From contig CAJUFQ010000030.1 in the NCBI GenBank assembly GCA_910585625.1, forward strand, positions 1 to 43,684: a stretch of 43,684 bases of DNA, read 5' to 3'. The notes beneath the pieces are model-generated. The model was not told where the DNA came from and did not search any database. It saw nothing but the letters and a program-made list of their open reading frames with translations. Position 1 is the stretch's first letter. Each line of letters begins with the position of its first letter. The position numbers and the translations under genes were made by a program. The DNA comes from an uncultured Lachnospiraceae bacterium (GTDB taxonomy: Bacteria > Bacillota > Clostridia > Lachnospirales > Lachnospiraceae). Shown piece after piece: positions 18,458-26,287 of the stretch.

Positions 18458-19543
18458 CTATCCTTTGAATCTTTCTGACTGCTCTTCAATCAGCTTGCTG
18501 TCCGCGAAATAGTTAATCTTCATAGCGCCGCGTACATCCTCCAACGTCTGTGCCGCCACGCGCCTCGCCTCTTCGCTCCCTTTCTTCAATACCTCATAAA
18601 TATACGGTATATCTTTCTGCAGTTCCTTCCTGCGGTTTCGGATAGGCTCAAGTTCCTCCTGCAATACATTATTTAAAAATTTCTTGACCTTTACGTCCCC
18701 AAGCCCGCCACGCTGGTAATGGGCTTTCAACTCATCCAGGTTCGCGTAATCCGGCAGATAACGCCCGAAATGCTCCTCTTTACAGAAAGCATCCAGGTAC
18801 GTAAATACTGTGTTCCCCTCCAGGGAACCCGGATCTTCAATTCTCAGGTGGTTCGGATCGGTAAACATGCTCATGACCTTTTTCTTAATTTCGTCTGCCT
18901 CCTCCGACAGGTAAATACAGTTCCCCAGGGATTTGCTCATCTTTGCCTTGCCATCAGTCCCCGGAAGCCGCATACAAGCCTGGTTGTCTGGAAGCAGAAT
19001 CTGCGGCTCTGTCAGGGTTTCCCCATATACAGCATTGAACTTATGCACGATTTCCCTAGTTTGCTCCAACATAGGCATCTGGTCTTCTCCCACCGGTACG
19101 GTAGTCGCCTGGAATGCCGTGATATCAGCCGCCTGGCTGATAGGATACGTGAAAAAGCCCACCGGGATGCTCGCCTCAAAATTACGCATTTGGATTTCCG
19201 CTTTCACCGTCGGGTTACGCTGCAGCCGGGACACGGTGACCAGATTCATATAATAAAAGGATAGCTCGCACAGTTCGGGAATCTGCGACTGTATAAACAG
19301 GACGGACTTCTGCGGGTCAAGCCCGCACGCCATGTAGTCTAACGCCACCTCCACCACGTTCTGGCGCACTTTCTCCGGGTTGTCTGCATTGTCAGTCAAA
19401 GCCTGCGCGTCTGCAATCATGATGAATATCCGATCATACTCGCCGGAATTCTGCAGCTCCACCCTGCGCCTTAAAGATCCCACGTAATGCCCCACGTGGA
19501 GCCTTCCCGTAGGCCTGTCGCCTGTCAAAATAATTTTACTCAT
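18458..19543 (-). CDS. trpS: Tryptophanyl-tRNA synthetase
   Basis: A class I aminoacyl-tRNA synthetase that charges tRNA-Trp in the cytosol. The N-terminal HIGH-type motif is GDRPTGRLHVGHYVGS (His16-Val-Gly-His19), and the KMSKS loop is present as AKMSKSLGN. It has 361 residues, slightly longer than the common 330-340. I chose ATG 19543, preceded by AGGTGGA and starting MSKIILTGD, the conserved beginning. An upstream in-frame start would add 41 unconserved residues. It leads a series of closely spaced genes running into the PocR/EAL module. Confidence 0.95.
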   Translation of the reverse strand: MSKIILTGDRPTGRLHVGHYVGSLRRRVELQNSGEYDRIFIMIADAQALTDNADNPEKVRQNVVEVALDYMACGLDPQKSVLFIQSQIPELCELSFYYMNLVTVSRLQRNPTVKAEIQMRNFEASIPVGFFTYPISQAADITAFQATTVPVGEDQMPMLEQTREIVHKFNAVYGETLTEPQILLPDNQACMRLPGTDGKAKMSKSLGNCIYLSEEADEIKKKVMSMFTDPNHLRIEDPGSLEGNTVFTYLDAFCKEEHFGRYLPDYANLDELKAHYQRGGLGDVKVKKFLNNVLQEELEPIRNRRKELQKDIPYIYEVLKKGSEEARRVAAQTLEDVRGAMKINYFADSKLIEEQSERFKG

Positions 19544-19853
19544 ATATTCCACCTGTTTTTCTATAATATGCTTTCTTCCCTGTTTCTGAGTATCCCCATT
19601 TTTCTCGTCTGATATTTTAGTGCCAAAAGGTCTTGCTGCCTTAGTCAGCATAGACAGCTTGCTCAAAAAGTATCTGGAAATCTAGCTTCCCAAGATAATT
19701 TTTGTGCATGTTGTTTGCATTGCTTTGCAATGTAAACCTTTGGGACAAATCTATACCTTACAATTTATGTTAGTGCGACAGCCCCCTTTTGGTACTTGTG
19801 AAATTATACAATGGAGTGACTCAGATTCTTATTTATATTCTTCCTCTCTTACA

Positions 19854-19882
19854 CTATAATATAAACCGCGAATTGATGTCAA
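19854..19882 (-). promoter_or_regulatory. Possible trpS promoter
   Basis: On the minus strand, a perfect TTGACA (19877-19882) is followed by TTATAG at 17 bp or TATTAT at 15 bp. It is about 310 bp upstream of trpS, which would mean a long leader, so this could serve something else. Confidence 0.4.
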
Positions 19883-19889
19883 GAATATC

Positions 19890-19943
19890 GCAAAAAAACC
19901 AAAACAAATCAGGGAAAATTGCGCTCACGCAAATTTTCCCTGA
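19890..19943 (-). terminator. Rho-independent terminator of the TlpA-polyferredoxin operon
   Basis: On the minus strand a long hairpin (TCAGGGAAAATTTGCG, short loop, CGC-AATTTTCCCTGA, with one bulge) is followed by a T-rich run ending TTTTTTT. It lies 33 bp past the polyferredoxin stop. Confidence 0.85.
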
Positions 19944-19975
19944 ATCATTTCAGATTTTTAAGTTTTTTAGCCATA

Positions 19976-20815
19976 TTAGTGAATGGCCTTTACCGGGCAG
20001 GCTTTCTTGCACTCCCCACAGCGGATGCATTCTGGATGGTTCGCGTTTTTCGCCGGGTCTGCCTGCATCTTGCAGACCTTTGCGCATGCCCCGCAGTCCG
20101 TGCATGTTTCTTTATCCACCCGGTAGCGGAATACCGATATCGGATTAAACACCGAGTATACTGCACCCAGCGGGCATATGTATTTGCAGAACGGCCGGTA
20201 AATCATCATAGACAGGATTGCCGTAACCACCAGCAGCACATTCTTCCATGCATACAGCCAGCCCAGGGCGTTCCGCATGGATTTATTCAGAAGCGCCAGC
20301 GGGATTCCTCCCTCCAGCGTCCCTGCCGGGCAGATAAGCTTGCAGAAATACGGCGCCCCCTGCCCCATGACGTCCACCAAGAACATCGGCAAAAGTATCA
20401 CAAACACCAGCAAAACCAGGTATTTCAGCTTCCGCAAGAGCCTGTCTCCTTTAAAAGCGCCGATTTTTTGGGGGAAGGGTATCTTATGCAGCAGGTCCTG
20501 AATCAGGCCAAAGGGACAAAGCCAGCCGCAGGCAACCCTTCCCATCAAAGCCCCCACGAACACCAGGAACCCTGCCACATAAAAAGCGAACTTAAAATTC
20601 CAGCTTCCGATTACCGCCTGCATCGCCCCGATGGGGCAGGCGCCCACTGCTCCCGGGCAGGAATAGCAGTTCAGTCCCGGAACGCAGAGATTCTTTAACT
20701 TGCCTCTGTATATCTTCCCCTGGGCAAACCCAATCAGATAACTGTTGGTGAGCAGCGCCCAGAGCGCCTGCACCCCATGGCGTTTCCATTCATTTGCATT
20801 TTTGTTCTTATCCAA
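19976..20815 (-). CDS. NapH-like membrane polyferredoxin (4Fe-4S binding protein)
   Basis: An integral membrane electron carrier of the NapH/NosR/CcoG-like class. It has about five to six membrane segments, CGWLCPFG and CKYICPLG (cysteine pairs at membrane faces), an N-terminal NCYSCPGAVGACP motif, and two C-terminal [4Fe-4S] motifs, CTDCGACAKVC and CIRCGECKKACP. It probably passes electrons across the membrane to the thiol proteins encoded just upstream. There is no ATG. I chose TTG 20815, which has GGAG about 10 bases upstream and overlaps the stop of the CXXC microprotein; another TTG at 20854 would lengthen it by 13 residues. It is the last gene before a strong terminator. Confidence 0.85.
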   Translation of the reverse strand: MDKNKNANEWKRHGVQALWALLTNSYLIGFAQGKIYRGKLKNLCVPGLNCYSCPGAVGACPIGAMQAVIGSWNFKFAFYVAGFLVFVGALMGRVACGWLCPFGLIQDLLHKIPFPQKIGAFKGDRLLRKLKYLVLLVFVILLPMFLVDVMGQGAPYFCKLICPAGTLEGGIPLALLNKSMRNALGWLYAWKNVLLVVTAILSMMIYRPFCKYICPLGAVYSVFNPISVFRYRVDKETCTDCGACAKVCKMQADPAKNANHPECIRCGECKKACPVKAIH

Positions 20816-20957
20816 TTCCGATACACTCCATACAGATATTAATTGCTTTCTCAAGCACTACGGGCATCTCTCCCCGGAAGATTCCAAACGCCATCATGGC
20901 CAGCCCGACGGCCGCCAGGCAGACGCCGCCCCGGGGGGCGCGCATAATGTTCCTCAT
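20808..20957 (-). CDS. CD1871A-type CXXC microprotein (49 residues)
   Basis: This short gene is one hydrophobic helix (VCLAAVGLAMMAFGIF) followed by the conserved ending AINICMECIGIG, the CXXC-bearing tail of the CD1871A family known from C. difficile. It is easily missed because of its size. ATG 20955-20957 overlaps the TlpA stop as ATGA, with AAAGGAG upstream; its own stop overlaps the start of the polyferredoxin. This position between a periplasmic-type thioredoxin and a membrane polyferredoxin suggests it relays electrons between them through its cysteine pair. That role is inference. Confidence 0.88.
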   Translation of the reverse strand: MRNIMRAPRGGVCLAAVGLAMMAFGIFRGEMPVVLEKAINICMECIGIG

Positions 20958-21595
20958 TGCGCCGCTCCTTTCCGCTCAGTATCCACGATTTCCTTCCAAT
21001 CTTCCAGTGGACGGCTTCCGGTATAAGTCTCGCCCACGATGTTCCCATCCTTGTCTACGAAAAATGTCTCCGGGACAGCATTGATTCCGGAAAGCCTGCC
21101 GTTCAGATAGGTTTCGTCAGGAATCAGGAACGGATATTCCGCCCCTGTGCGCTCTGCCAGCACCTTTGCCTTCTCTATGGCTTCTTCATCCGCACTCCCG
21201 GTCCCGTCGATGCAGTCAAGGACAATGCCCACCACGTTGACGCCCTGGCTTTCCATCTCTTCATACAGTTCCTGCAAATCGGGAATCTCGTTGACACATG
21301 GCGTACACCAGGTGGCGAACACATTCACCATCGTCAGGTCATAATCCGCAAACATATCCTGCGTATATGTCTCGCCGGTAATATCCTGCGTGGAAAATTC
21401 CCCTAAGCTTTCACCGTCAGTTTCCTGCCCATCTTCCGCCATCTGGTCTCCCTCTTCCATACTCTCCTGAGACGGCAATGCATCCGCAATTTTATCAGAA
21501 TCAGAATTCTCTTTTGTGCCGCAGCCTCCCAAGGCCGTAAAGCAGCAAAGGCCTGTCAGAAGCAGCACGCATAAATTTCTCTTTTTTATGCCCAT
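20954..21595 (-). CDS. TlpA/ResA-like thioredoxin lipoprotein
   Basis: An extracytoplasmic thiol-disulfide oxidoreductase anchored as a lipoprotein: the signal segment LCVLLLTGLCCFTALGG is followed by lipobox Cys25. An acidic, serine-rich linker runs to about residue 65. The TlpA/AhpC-TSA fold contains the active site WCTPC and the cis-proline region INAVPETFFVD. AAAGGAG precedes ATG 21595. It is the first gene of a three-gene overlapping operon with the CXXC microprotein and polyferredoxin. No CcdA homologue is present, so the polyferredoxin may replace it as the reductant source. Confidence 0.9.
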   Translation of the reverse strand: MGIKKRNLCVLLLTGLCCFTALGGCGTKENSDSDKIADALPSQESMEEGDQMAEDGQETDGESLGEFSTQDITGETYTQDMFADYDLTMVNVFATWCTPCVNEIPDLQELYEEMESQGVNVVGIVLDCIDGTGSADEEAIEKAKVLAERTGAEYPFLIPDETYLNGRLSGINAVPETFFVDKDGNIVGETYTGSRPLEDWKEIVDTERKGAAQ

Positions 21596-21681
21596 ACCTT
21601 ATATCTCCTTTCTGTCTCATGCAGGCATTGTAACATACTGCCTGTGAAATAACTTTGTCCCATTCCTGAAAACTTCCTTAA

Positions 21682-22758
21682 TTATTGGGAACATCTGTCG
21701 ATTTTGTCCCGTATTTTCTGCATCTGATGATCCAGGTCTTCTATGGAATCCGCACATTCCTTAAGCTGGGCGACAATCTCGTCGGCGTCTTCCCGCTGCC
21801 AGGTCTTTTTATATCTCAGCTTATGCTCCAGGCTGGCCCAGAAATCCATGGCAATCGTCCGGAACTGCACTTCCACATTCATGTACTTTTTCTCATGGGA
21901 CAGGAAAATCGGCACGTCCAGGATATAATGGAGGCTTCGGTAGCCGTTCGGCTTCGGGTTCTTGATATAATCCTTCGCCTGCAGCAGGATGATGTCATCC
22001 TGTTTTGTCAGAAGGCCGCCCAGACGGTAAATATCATCCGAAAAAGAACAGATTACCCGTACTCCCGCCACATCTGACAGGTTGTCCCGGATAGCATCCA
22101 GGGTAAGCGGGTATCCCTTCCGCCGCAGCTTCTCAAAAATGCTGTCGGGGGATTTCAGCCTGCTTTTAATGGATTCAAACGGGTTCCTGTTATATTCCTG
22201 GGAAAATTCCTCATTCAGCACTTGCAGCTTCGTCTCCACTTCCTTAATCGCAGAGCGGTATTCCATCATCAGCCGGTTAAAGGAGCGTTCCTCCTTAAGC
22301 TTCTCTGCCTGGATACGAATGATCGCTTCCTGCTCCCGCAACGCCTCCGCCTGCTCCTGCACTGTCCTCTCCAGCTGGTTCCTTGTTGAAAATAATTCCA
22401 TCGTATTGCGAATCCTGTTACGGACAATGGAACTCTCAAACGGCTTATGTATGAAATCGGATACGCCCAGCTCAAAACATCGGTTCTCTGCCTCTATGGC
22501 ATACTCCCCGCTGATGACAAGCACAGGGATTTTAGGCATCCAGCCTTTCCGCTTCATCTCCTCAACCACTGCAAACCCATCCATCTTCGGCATCTGCAGA
22601 TCCAAAAGTATTGCCGCCGTCTCCTCATAATACTCCTGCAGCCATTGTATTGCCTGCTCTCCGTCCTCCGCCGCTTCCACTATATAATCCTTATCCAATA
22701 TATTGCAGAGCAGCTCACGGTTTACCTCCACGTCGTCTACGACCAGTATCCTTTGCAT
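21682..22758 (-). CDS. Receiver domain fused to RelA/SpoT-type (p)ppGpp synthetase
   Basis: This is an unusual fusion. Residues 1-120 are a CheY-like receiver with Asp8/9, phospho-acceptor Asp53 in LLDLQMPKMDG and Lys105. Residues 121-180 form a long coiled coil. Residues about 185-325 are a small-alarmone-synthetase domain (YjbM/YwaC/RelP-like) with SRLKSPDSIFEKLRRKG, the Mg-site Asp229 in SDVAGVRVIC, NGYRSLHYIL and VEVQFRT (Glu296), all retained. There is no HD hydrolase or TGS/ACT region. It should make (p)ppGpp, pGpp or a relative, with activity or oligomer state set by phosphorylation. No histidine kinase is adjacent. The hybrid kinase far to the left is a possible but unproven partner. 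AAAGGAAG precedes ATG 22758. Confidence 0.88.
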   Translation of the reverse strand: MQRILVVDDVEVNRELLCNILDKDYIVEAAEDGEQAIQWLQEYYEETAAILLDLQMPKMDGFAVVEEMKRKGWMPKIPVLVISGEYAIEAENRCFELGVSDFIHKPFESSIVRNRIRNTMELFSTRNQLERTVQEQAEALREQEAIIRIQAEKLKEERSFNRLMMEYRSAIKEVETKLQVLNEEFSQEYNRNPFESIKSRLKSPDSIFEKLRRKGYPLTLDAIRDNLSDVAGVRVICSFSDDIYRLGGLLTKQDDIILLQAKDYIKNPKPNGYRSLHYILDVPIFLSHEKKYMNVEVQFRTIAMDFWASLEHKLRYKKTWQREDADEIVAQLKECADSIEDLDHQMQKIRDKIDRCSQ

Positions 22759-22773
22759 TCCAAACTACTTCCT

Positions 22774-22817
22774 TTAATATAAAATAAGGACGTAAGCTAT
22801 ATGATAGACTTGCGCCC
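22774..22817 (-). terminator. Possible terminator or attenuator ahead of the receiver-synthetase gene
   Basis: On the minus strand an imperfect hairpin (22788-22817, GGGCGCAAG...CTTACGTCC with bulges) is followed by TTATTTTATATTAA. It lies between the 63-residue gene and the receiver-synthetase gene, so it could end the former or attenuate the latter. Confidence 0.4.
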
Positions 22818-22838
22818 TAACTGCTGCTTACTATTCAG

Positions 22839-23030
22839 TTACTCCCTGATTTTATCAATCTCCGTGATATTAACGCTCGACGCCGCCAGTATAACCTTTA
22901 ATTCAAGATATCTTTTATGCATCATCCGATACGTATCCATATCGCCATGTTCTTTTGCCGACAGCATCCAATCCTGCAGACGTGAAAATTCTACAATGGA
23001 GTCTTTTATAATCTCTGATATACTTGGCAT
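22839..23030 (-). CDS. Small helical protein of unknown function (63 residues)
   Basis: I do not recognise a family. The sequence is soluble, predicted mostly helical (residues 5-45), and contains DWMLSAKEHGDMDTYRMMHKRY. It has a very strong ribosome binding site, AGGAGGTGATTT, and its own well-formed promoter with repeated operator-like boxes, which argue that it is expressed. It is located 80 bp upstream of the receiver-(p)ppGpp synthetase gene on the same strand, with a weak hairpin between. A regulatory link between the two is only a guess. Confidence 0.7.
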   Translation of the reverse strand: MPSISEIIKDSIVEFSRLQDWMLSAKEHGDMDTYRMMHKRYLELKVILAASSVNITEIDKIRE

Positions 23031-23073
23031 AAAATCACCTCCTGATTATAAAAACGGTTACCCTTGTTTTTTC

Positions 23074-23109
23074 AGTATATCACGATCTGTACACAAAGTC
23101 TATCACGAT
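23074..23109 (-). promoter_or_regulatory. Promoter of the 63-residue gene with repeated TATCACGAT boxes
   Basis: On the minus strand, TAGACT (23097-23102) and TATACT (23074-23079) are 17 bp apart. A 9-bp direct repeat, TATCACGAT on the plus strand (23078-23086 and 23101-23109), overlaps the edges of both hexamers with 23-bp periodicity, about two helical turns. This resembles a repressor operator. Confidence 0.6.
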
Positions 23110-23113
23110 TTCA

Positions 23114-23143
23114 GAACAAAACGGCCACGCATAAGCGTGGCCG
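23114..23143 (-). terminator. Rho-independent terminator after the CotF-like gene
   Basis: A perfect 9-bp stem CGGCCACGC/GCGTGGCCG with a 4-base loop is followed on the minus strand by TTTTGTT. It starts 18 bp past the coat gene stop. Confidence 0.85.
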
Positions 23144-23161
23144 ATAAATTGCACAAAAACC

Positions 23162-23437
23162 CTACCGGAACTTCTGCATACACTCGCCGAATTTCTGCTT
23201 TGCCTCAGCGACTTTCTGGGTCTCTGCTGACGGCGTCGGGTAATATCCCCTGTCGTGCATCATCGTAAATACCTCGTTCTGGATGGTGTGTTCCTTCTCA
23301 AGACAGTCGAGGATTGCGTTCCTCACGTTCTCATGGACACACTCATTGGAAAACGTATTGTAAAGCGTTGTGGCTGTTTTTTCTGCGGTCAGCGCATCCG
23401 CAAGCATCTCTTTTTCTGAATAGAATGACTGCTGCAT
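23162..23437 (-). CDS. CotF-family spore coat protein
   Basis: A 91-residue, all-helical, ferritin-like small protein. YSEKEMLADALTAEKTATTLYNTF and HENVRNAILDCLEKEHTIQNEVFTMM, followed by RGYYP, are the hallmarks of the Coat_F family of spore coat proteins, which assemble on the outer forespore surface. It lies 10 bp downstream of a 61-residue helical partner gene and is followed by a strong terminator. A sigma-E or sigma-K promoter would be expected, but I could not identify one with confidence. Confidence 0.85.
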   Translation of the reverse strand: MQQSFYSEKEMLADALTAEKTATTLYNTFSNECVHENVRNAILDCLEKEHTIQNEVFTMMHDRGYYPTPSAETQKVAEAKQKFGECMQKFR

Positions 23438-23447
23438 GGTTCTCCTC

Positions 23448-23633
23448 CTAACTTAACTGGGAATACAAGTTGCGGAAATGCTGCTTGTGTTCGTTGGAAA
23501 TCTCAGTGAATTTTGCTTTCATTTCTGTGTCGGTGCTGTTGTCTGCCAGTACCTGGAATTTCTTAATCAGAAGTTCCTCTCCCGAAAGCAGGTCGTTTAA
23601 TGCTGACAGCTCTTTTTCTGATATCTGGTTCAT
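23448..23633 (-). CDS. Small ferritin-like helical protein, coat-associated (61 residues)
   Basis: A two-helix protein, with SEKELSALNDLLSGEELLIK then MKAKFTEISNEHKQHFRNLYSQL. Such short proteins regularly precede CotF-type genes in Lachnospiraceae and may be coat components or half of a split ferritin-like domain. AAAGGAG lies upstream of ATG 23633, and the next gene starts after 10 bp, so they form a pair. Confidence 0.75.
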   Translation of the reverse strand: MNQISEKELSALNDLLSGEELLIKKFQVLADNSTDTEMKAKFTEISNEHKQHFRNLYSQLS

Positions 23634-23812
23634 GGAAATCTCCTTTCGCTTTGATATTTGTCCCAGATAGTATCTGCTGTTTTTCCAACAATATGTATCC
23701 CTCAGTAAAAAAGGATCTACCAGTCGCGCCCACCGATCGCCTGCTCCACCTCCAACTCGATATCAAACCAAATACATGGCGTCCGGCAGCTTATAGCCTT
23801 TATCAAATTCCC

Positions 23813-24361
23813 TCATTTCTTCTTGTCTCCTTTTGTCAGGGTCTCAAAACGGACATGCGGGGCGTATTTTTGCAGGGCTTCCTTAAATTCCAAGAAATCT
23901 TTCTCATTTGTCATGGAAACGCCGCCTACCCTCTGGCCATTGCCGCCATATAGGATAACGTCAAATATCCTGCCTGTCGGCCTGATGATAACGCCGCTCT
24001 TGCTTATTTCAGAAACCGCCAGGGTAAGATCCGAAAGCCGGAAGATGCCGTAATCAATCTCGCCTCGGTACAAAAAAGCCGCTTTCAGATAGTGTTCCGT
24101 AAACACAATCGTGCTGTTAAAATCTTTGCCGTTCTTGATGAATACCGCCGGTTCCGCCATCAATTCCGCATCAAACTGCAAAAGCTCTTCCTCCGGCATA
24201 TGAAGCTTCTCTATACAATCTACAGCAAACGAAAGCTTCGGCTTATGTTTCGTGAAAAGTGACTTGACACGGAAAAATACAACCGGCAGCGCGTGCCCAG
24301 CGTCAGGTTGCCTCCTGCGCTCTTCGATTTTTGCCATTTCTTCCTGCAGCCATACTGACAT
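23813..24361 (-). CDS. Conserved hypothetical protein, possible PH-like fold (182 residues)
   Basis: I do not recognise it with certainty. It has no signal peptide or membrane segment. The N-terminal 25 residues are charged and helical. The rest alternates short strands (SFAVDCIEKLHM, AVFIKNGKDF, IDYGIFRLSDLTLAV, GRIFDVILYGGNGQRVGGVSM) and ends with a helix, DFLEFKEALQKY. That order resembles bacterial PH-like domains such as YcxB/YokE. It lies between argS (94 bp upstream) and the coat pair (179 bp downstream), same strand. The ribosome binding site AAAGGAGG is strong. Function unknown. Confidence 0.6.
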   Translation of the reverse strand: MSVWLQEEMAKIEERRRQPDAGHALPVVFFRVKSLFTKHKPKLSFAVDCIEKLHMPEEELLQFDAELMAEPAVFIKNGKDFNSTIVFTEHYLKAAFLYRGEIDYGIFRLSDLTLAVSEISKSGVIIRPTGRIFDVILYGGNGQRVGGVSMTNEKDFLEFKEALQKYAPHVRFETLTKGDKKK

Positions 24362-24389
24362 CTGAAATCCTCCTTTGTGCGTATTTCCT

Positions 24390-24413
24390 ATATCGCCGGC
24401 AGACTGGCGATAT
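24390..24413 (-). other. Perfect hairpin between argS and the 182-residue gene
   Basis: ATATCGCC (24390-24397) pairs with GGCGATAT (24406-24413) across an 8-base loop. It is not followed by a T-run on the minus strand, so it is more likely an RNA-processing or stability element than a terminator. Confidence 0.4.
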
Positions 24414-24455
24414 CCTCAAAAGTTTACAGAGCGGCTTTTCCACTATCCCAATGCC

Positions 24456-26225
24456 CTACATCTTCTCCGGGGCTTCAAATCCCAGCACGTCTATACAAGT
24501 TTCCAACACGCGCTTCGTCAGCTCCAGCAGGCAGATATAGCCCGCCTGCACCATCTCGTCCGGCTCTGCAAGGATTTTCGTCTCATGGTAGAAATGGTTA
24601 AAGGCATTGGCCAGGTCATAAATGTAAGCACACACTTTATGGGGCGCCGTATCCGCAAACGCTGCTTCCATCATGGCGTTAAATTTGCTTATCTCCAGCA
24701 TCAGGGCTTTCTCACTCTCAGAATGCGCGGCAAGGATCTGCGCGGACTCCGGCAGCGTTTTCTGCTCCTGGTATTTCTTTAAGATGGACTTAATACGCAC
24801 AATCGTATAGAGGATGTAAGGCCCGGTATTCCCTTCAAAGGAGGTAAAACGCTCCACGTCAAAAATGTAATCCTTGGCCGCCTGATTGGAAAGGTCGCCA
24901 TATTTGATGGCCGAGAGGGCCACCGTCTTGGCAGTCTTCCTCCCCTCTTCCTCATCCACGGTATGGTTATCGGAAATCTTTTTGTACATTTCCTCATTGA
25001 TTTCATTTACAAGGTACTCCAGGCGCATGACCCCGCCTTCGCGGGTCTTGAACGGCTTGCCGTCCTTGCCGTTCATCGTCCCGAACCCTAAGAACTTCAG
25101 CTCGGTCTCAGGCCTCACCAGCCCGGTCTTCCTGGCGCAGCGGAATACCTGGGTGAAATACAACTCCTGCCGCTTGTCCACCACATAAATAATTTCATCC
25201 GGGCGGTAATCCTGCATACGCCAGACAATCGTCGCTAAATCCGTGGTGTTATAGAGGGAAGCCCCATCCGATTTGAGAATCATGCACGGCGGGATTTCCT
25301 TGGTATCTGCGTCTTCCTTCACGTCCACGACCAAGGCGCCCTCACTGATATAGGCGAATCCGCCGTCTCTCATTTTCTGCACCATGTCCGGGATATAAGG
25401 CTGCGCGTCCGACTCCCCTTTCCACAGTTCAAAAGAAACATTGAGATTCTCATAATTACGTTTGAGGTCGCTGACAGACACATCCAGGATATGCGAAAGC
25501 AATGCCTGATAGCCTTTCCGCCCATGCTGCAGCTCGTAGGTTGCCTGCATCGCTGCTTCCTTGAAGGCATCGTCCTCCTTCGACTTGGCGCTTGCCGTCG
25601 GGTAAATTTCCTCCAGCTCTGCTATCGTAAACGGCGGTTCCTTGGGGTATTCCCCTTCGTAACCCCCCTGGAAATACACAAGCTCGGGCTTACGCTCTTT
25701 CAATTCCGTGATGATCAGACCCATCTGCAGGCCCCAGTCCCCCAGATGCACGTCCCCAATCATGGTATGCCCTATAAATCTGCCAATCCGCTTGACGCTC
25801 TCCCCGATAATGGCAGAACGCAAATGCCCGACATGAAGAGGCTTGGCCACATTCGGCCCGCCATAATCTATCATGATGGTCTTTGGCTCTTTACATTCCT
25901 CACATCCCAGGCGTTCCCGGTCTTCGCTCATCTGCCGTAAATACCCGGCAAGATATTCCTTATCCAGCCTGAGATTTAGGAATCCCGGCTTCACGGAGTC
26001 TGCCGATTCAAACAGCTTGTTCCCCTTTAAATGCGCAGCAATCTTATCAGAAATCATGAAAGGCGCGCATTTATATTCTTTCGCCGCCGCCATAGCTCCG
26101 TTGCACTGGTATTCACATAAATCCGGGCGGTTAGAAAGCGTCACCCTGCCATATTTCTTCTCATAGCCGTTCGCCGCAAATGCCTCTTCGACTTCCCTGC
26201 TGATGAAATCTAGTATCTTTTCCAT
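24456..26225 (-). CDS. argS: Arginyl-tRNA synthetase
   Basis: A class I synthetase for tRNA-Arg. Seen are the N-terminal Add-1 domain, YGGPNVAKPLHVGHLRSAIIG (HIGH motif HVGH), GDVHLGDWGLQMG, the degenerate KMSKS region GKPFKTREGG typical of ArgRS, and the C-terminal anticodon-binding helical domain beginning about residue 455. It has 589 residues, normal for the family. I chose ATG 26225, which starts MEKILDFI behind GAGGAAG; the 22-residue upstream extension is hydrophobic and unconserved. Confidence 0.95.
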   Translation of the reverse strand: MEKILDFISREVEEAFAANGYEKKYGRVTLSNRPDLCEYQCNGAMAAAKEYKCAPFMISDKIAAHLKGNKLFESADSVKPGFLNLRLDKEYLAGYLRQMSEDRERLGCEECKEPKTIMIDYGGPNVAKPLHVGHLRSAIIGESVKRIGRFIGHTMIGDVHLGDWGLQMGLIITELKERKPELVYFQGGYEGEYPKEPPFTIAELEEIYPTASAKSKEDDAFKEAAMQATYELQHGRKGYQALLSHILDVSVSDLKRNYENLNVSFELWKGESDAQPYIPDMVQKMRDGGFAYISEGALVVDVKEDADTKEIPPCMILKSDGASLYNTTDLATIVWRMQDYRPDEIIYVVDKRQELYFTQVFRCARKTGLVRPETELKFLGFGTMNGKDGKPFKTREGGVMRLEYLVNEINEEMYKKISDNHTVDEEEGRKTAKTVALSAIKYGDLSNQAAKDYIFDVERFTSFEGNTGPYILYTIVRIKSILKKYQEQKTLPESAQILAAHSESEKALMLEISKFNAMMEAAFADTAPHKVCAYIYDLANAFNHFYHETKILAEPDEMVQAGYICLLELTKRVLETCIDVLGFEAPEKM

Positions 26226-26287
26226 TTCTTCCTCATTCCTTCCTGCTTGCACTGTTCTTTTTATCATAACAAAAAGAAAGAAAAAAG

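Larger units (their letters stand above)
19544..19975. other. 432-bp intergenic region between trpS and the polyferredoxin gene
   Basis: I see no gene here. It holds a possible minus-strand promoter for trpS (TGTCAA at 19877-19882 as -35, -10 near 19854-19861), an 11-bp stem hairpin at 19713-19737, and GC-rich TTAGTGCGACAGCCCCC near 19770, which resembles an insertion-sequence terminus. The terminator of the next operon is at 19890-19943. No T-box motif (GGGTGG..CCGCG) is seen ahead of trpS. Confidence 0.5.

Noticed and set aside
19761..19792. Insertion-sequence end (GGGGGCTGTCGCACTAAC-like)
   Set aside because: Resembles IS termini, but there is no matching opposite end, target duplication or transposase fragment nearby.
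19544..19800. T-box riboswitch ahead of trpS
   Set aside because: No T-box consensus or terminator/antiterminator pair is visible on the minus strand.
24390..24413. Terminator for argS
   Set aside because: The stem is perfect but no T-run follows on the minus strand.
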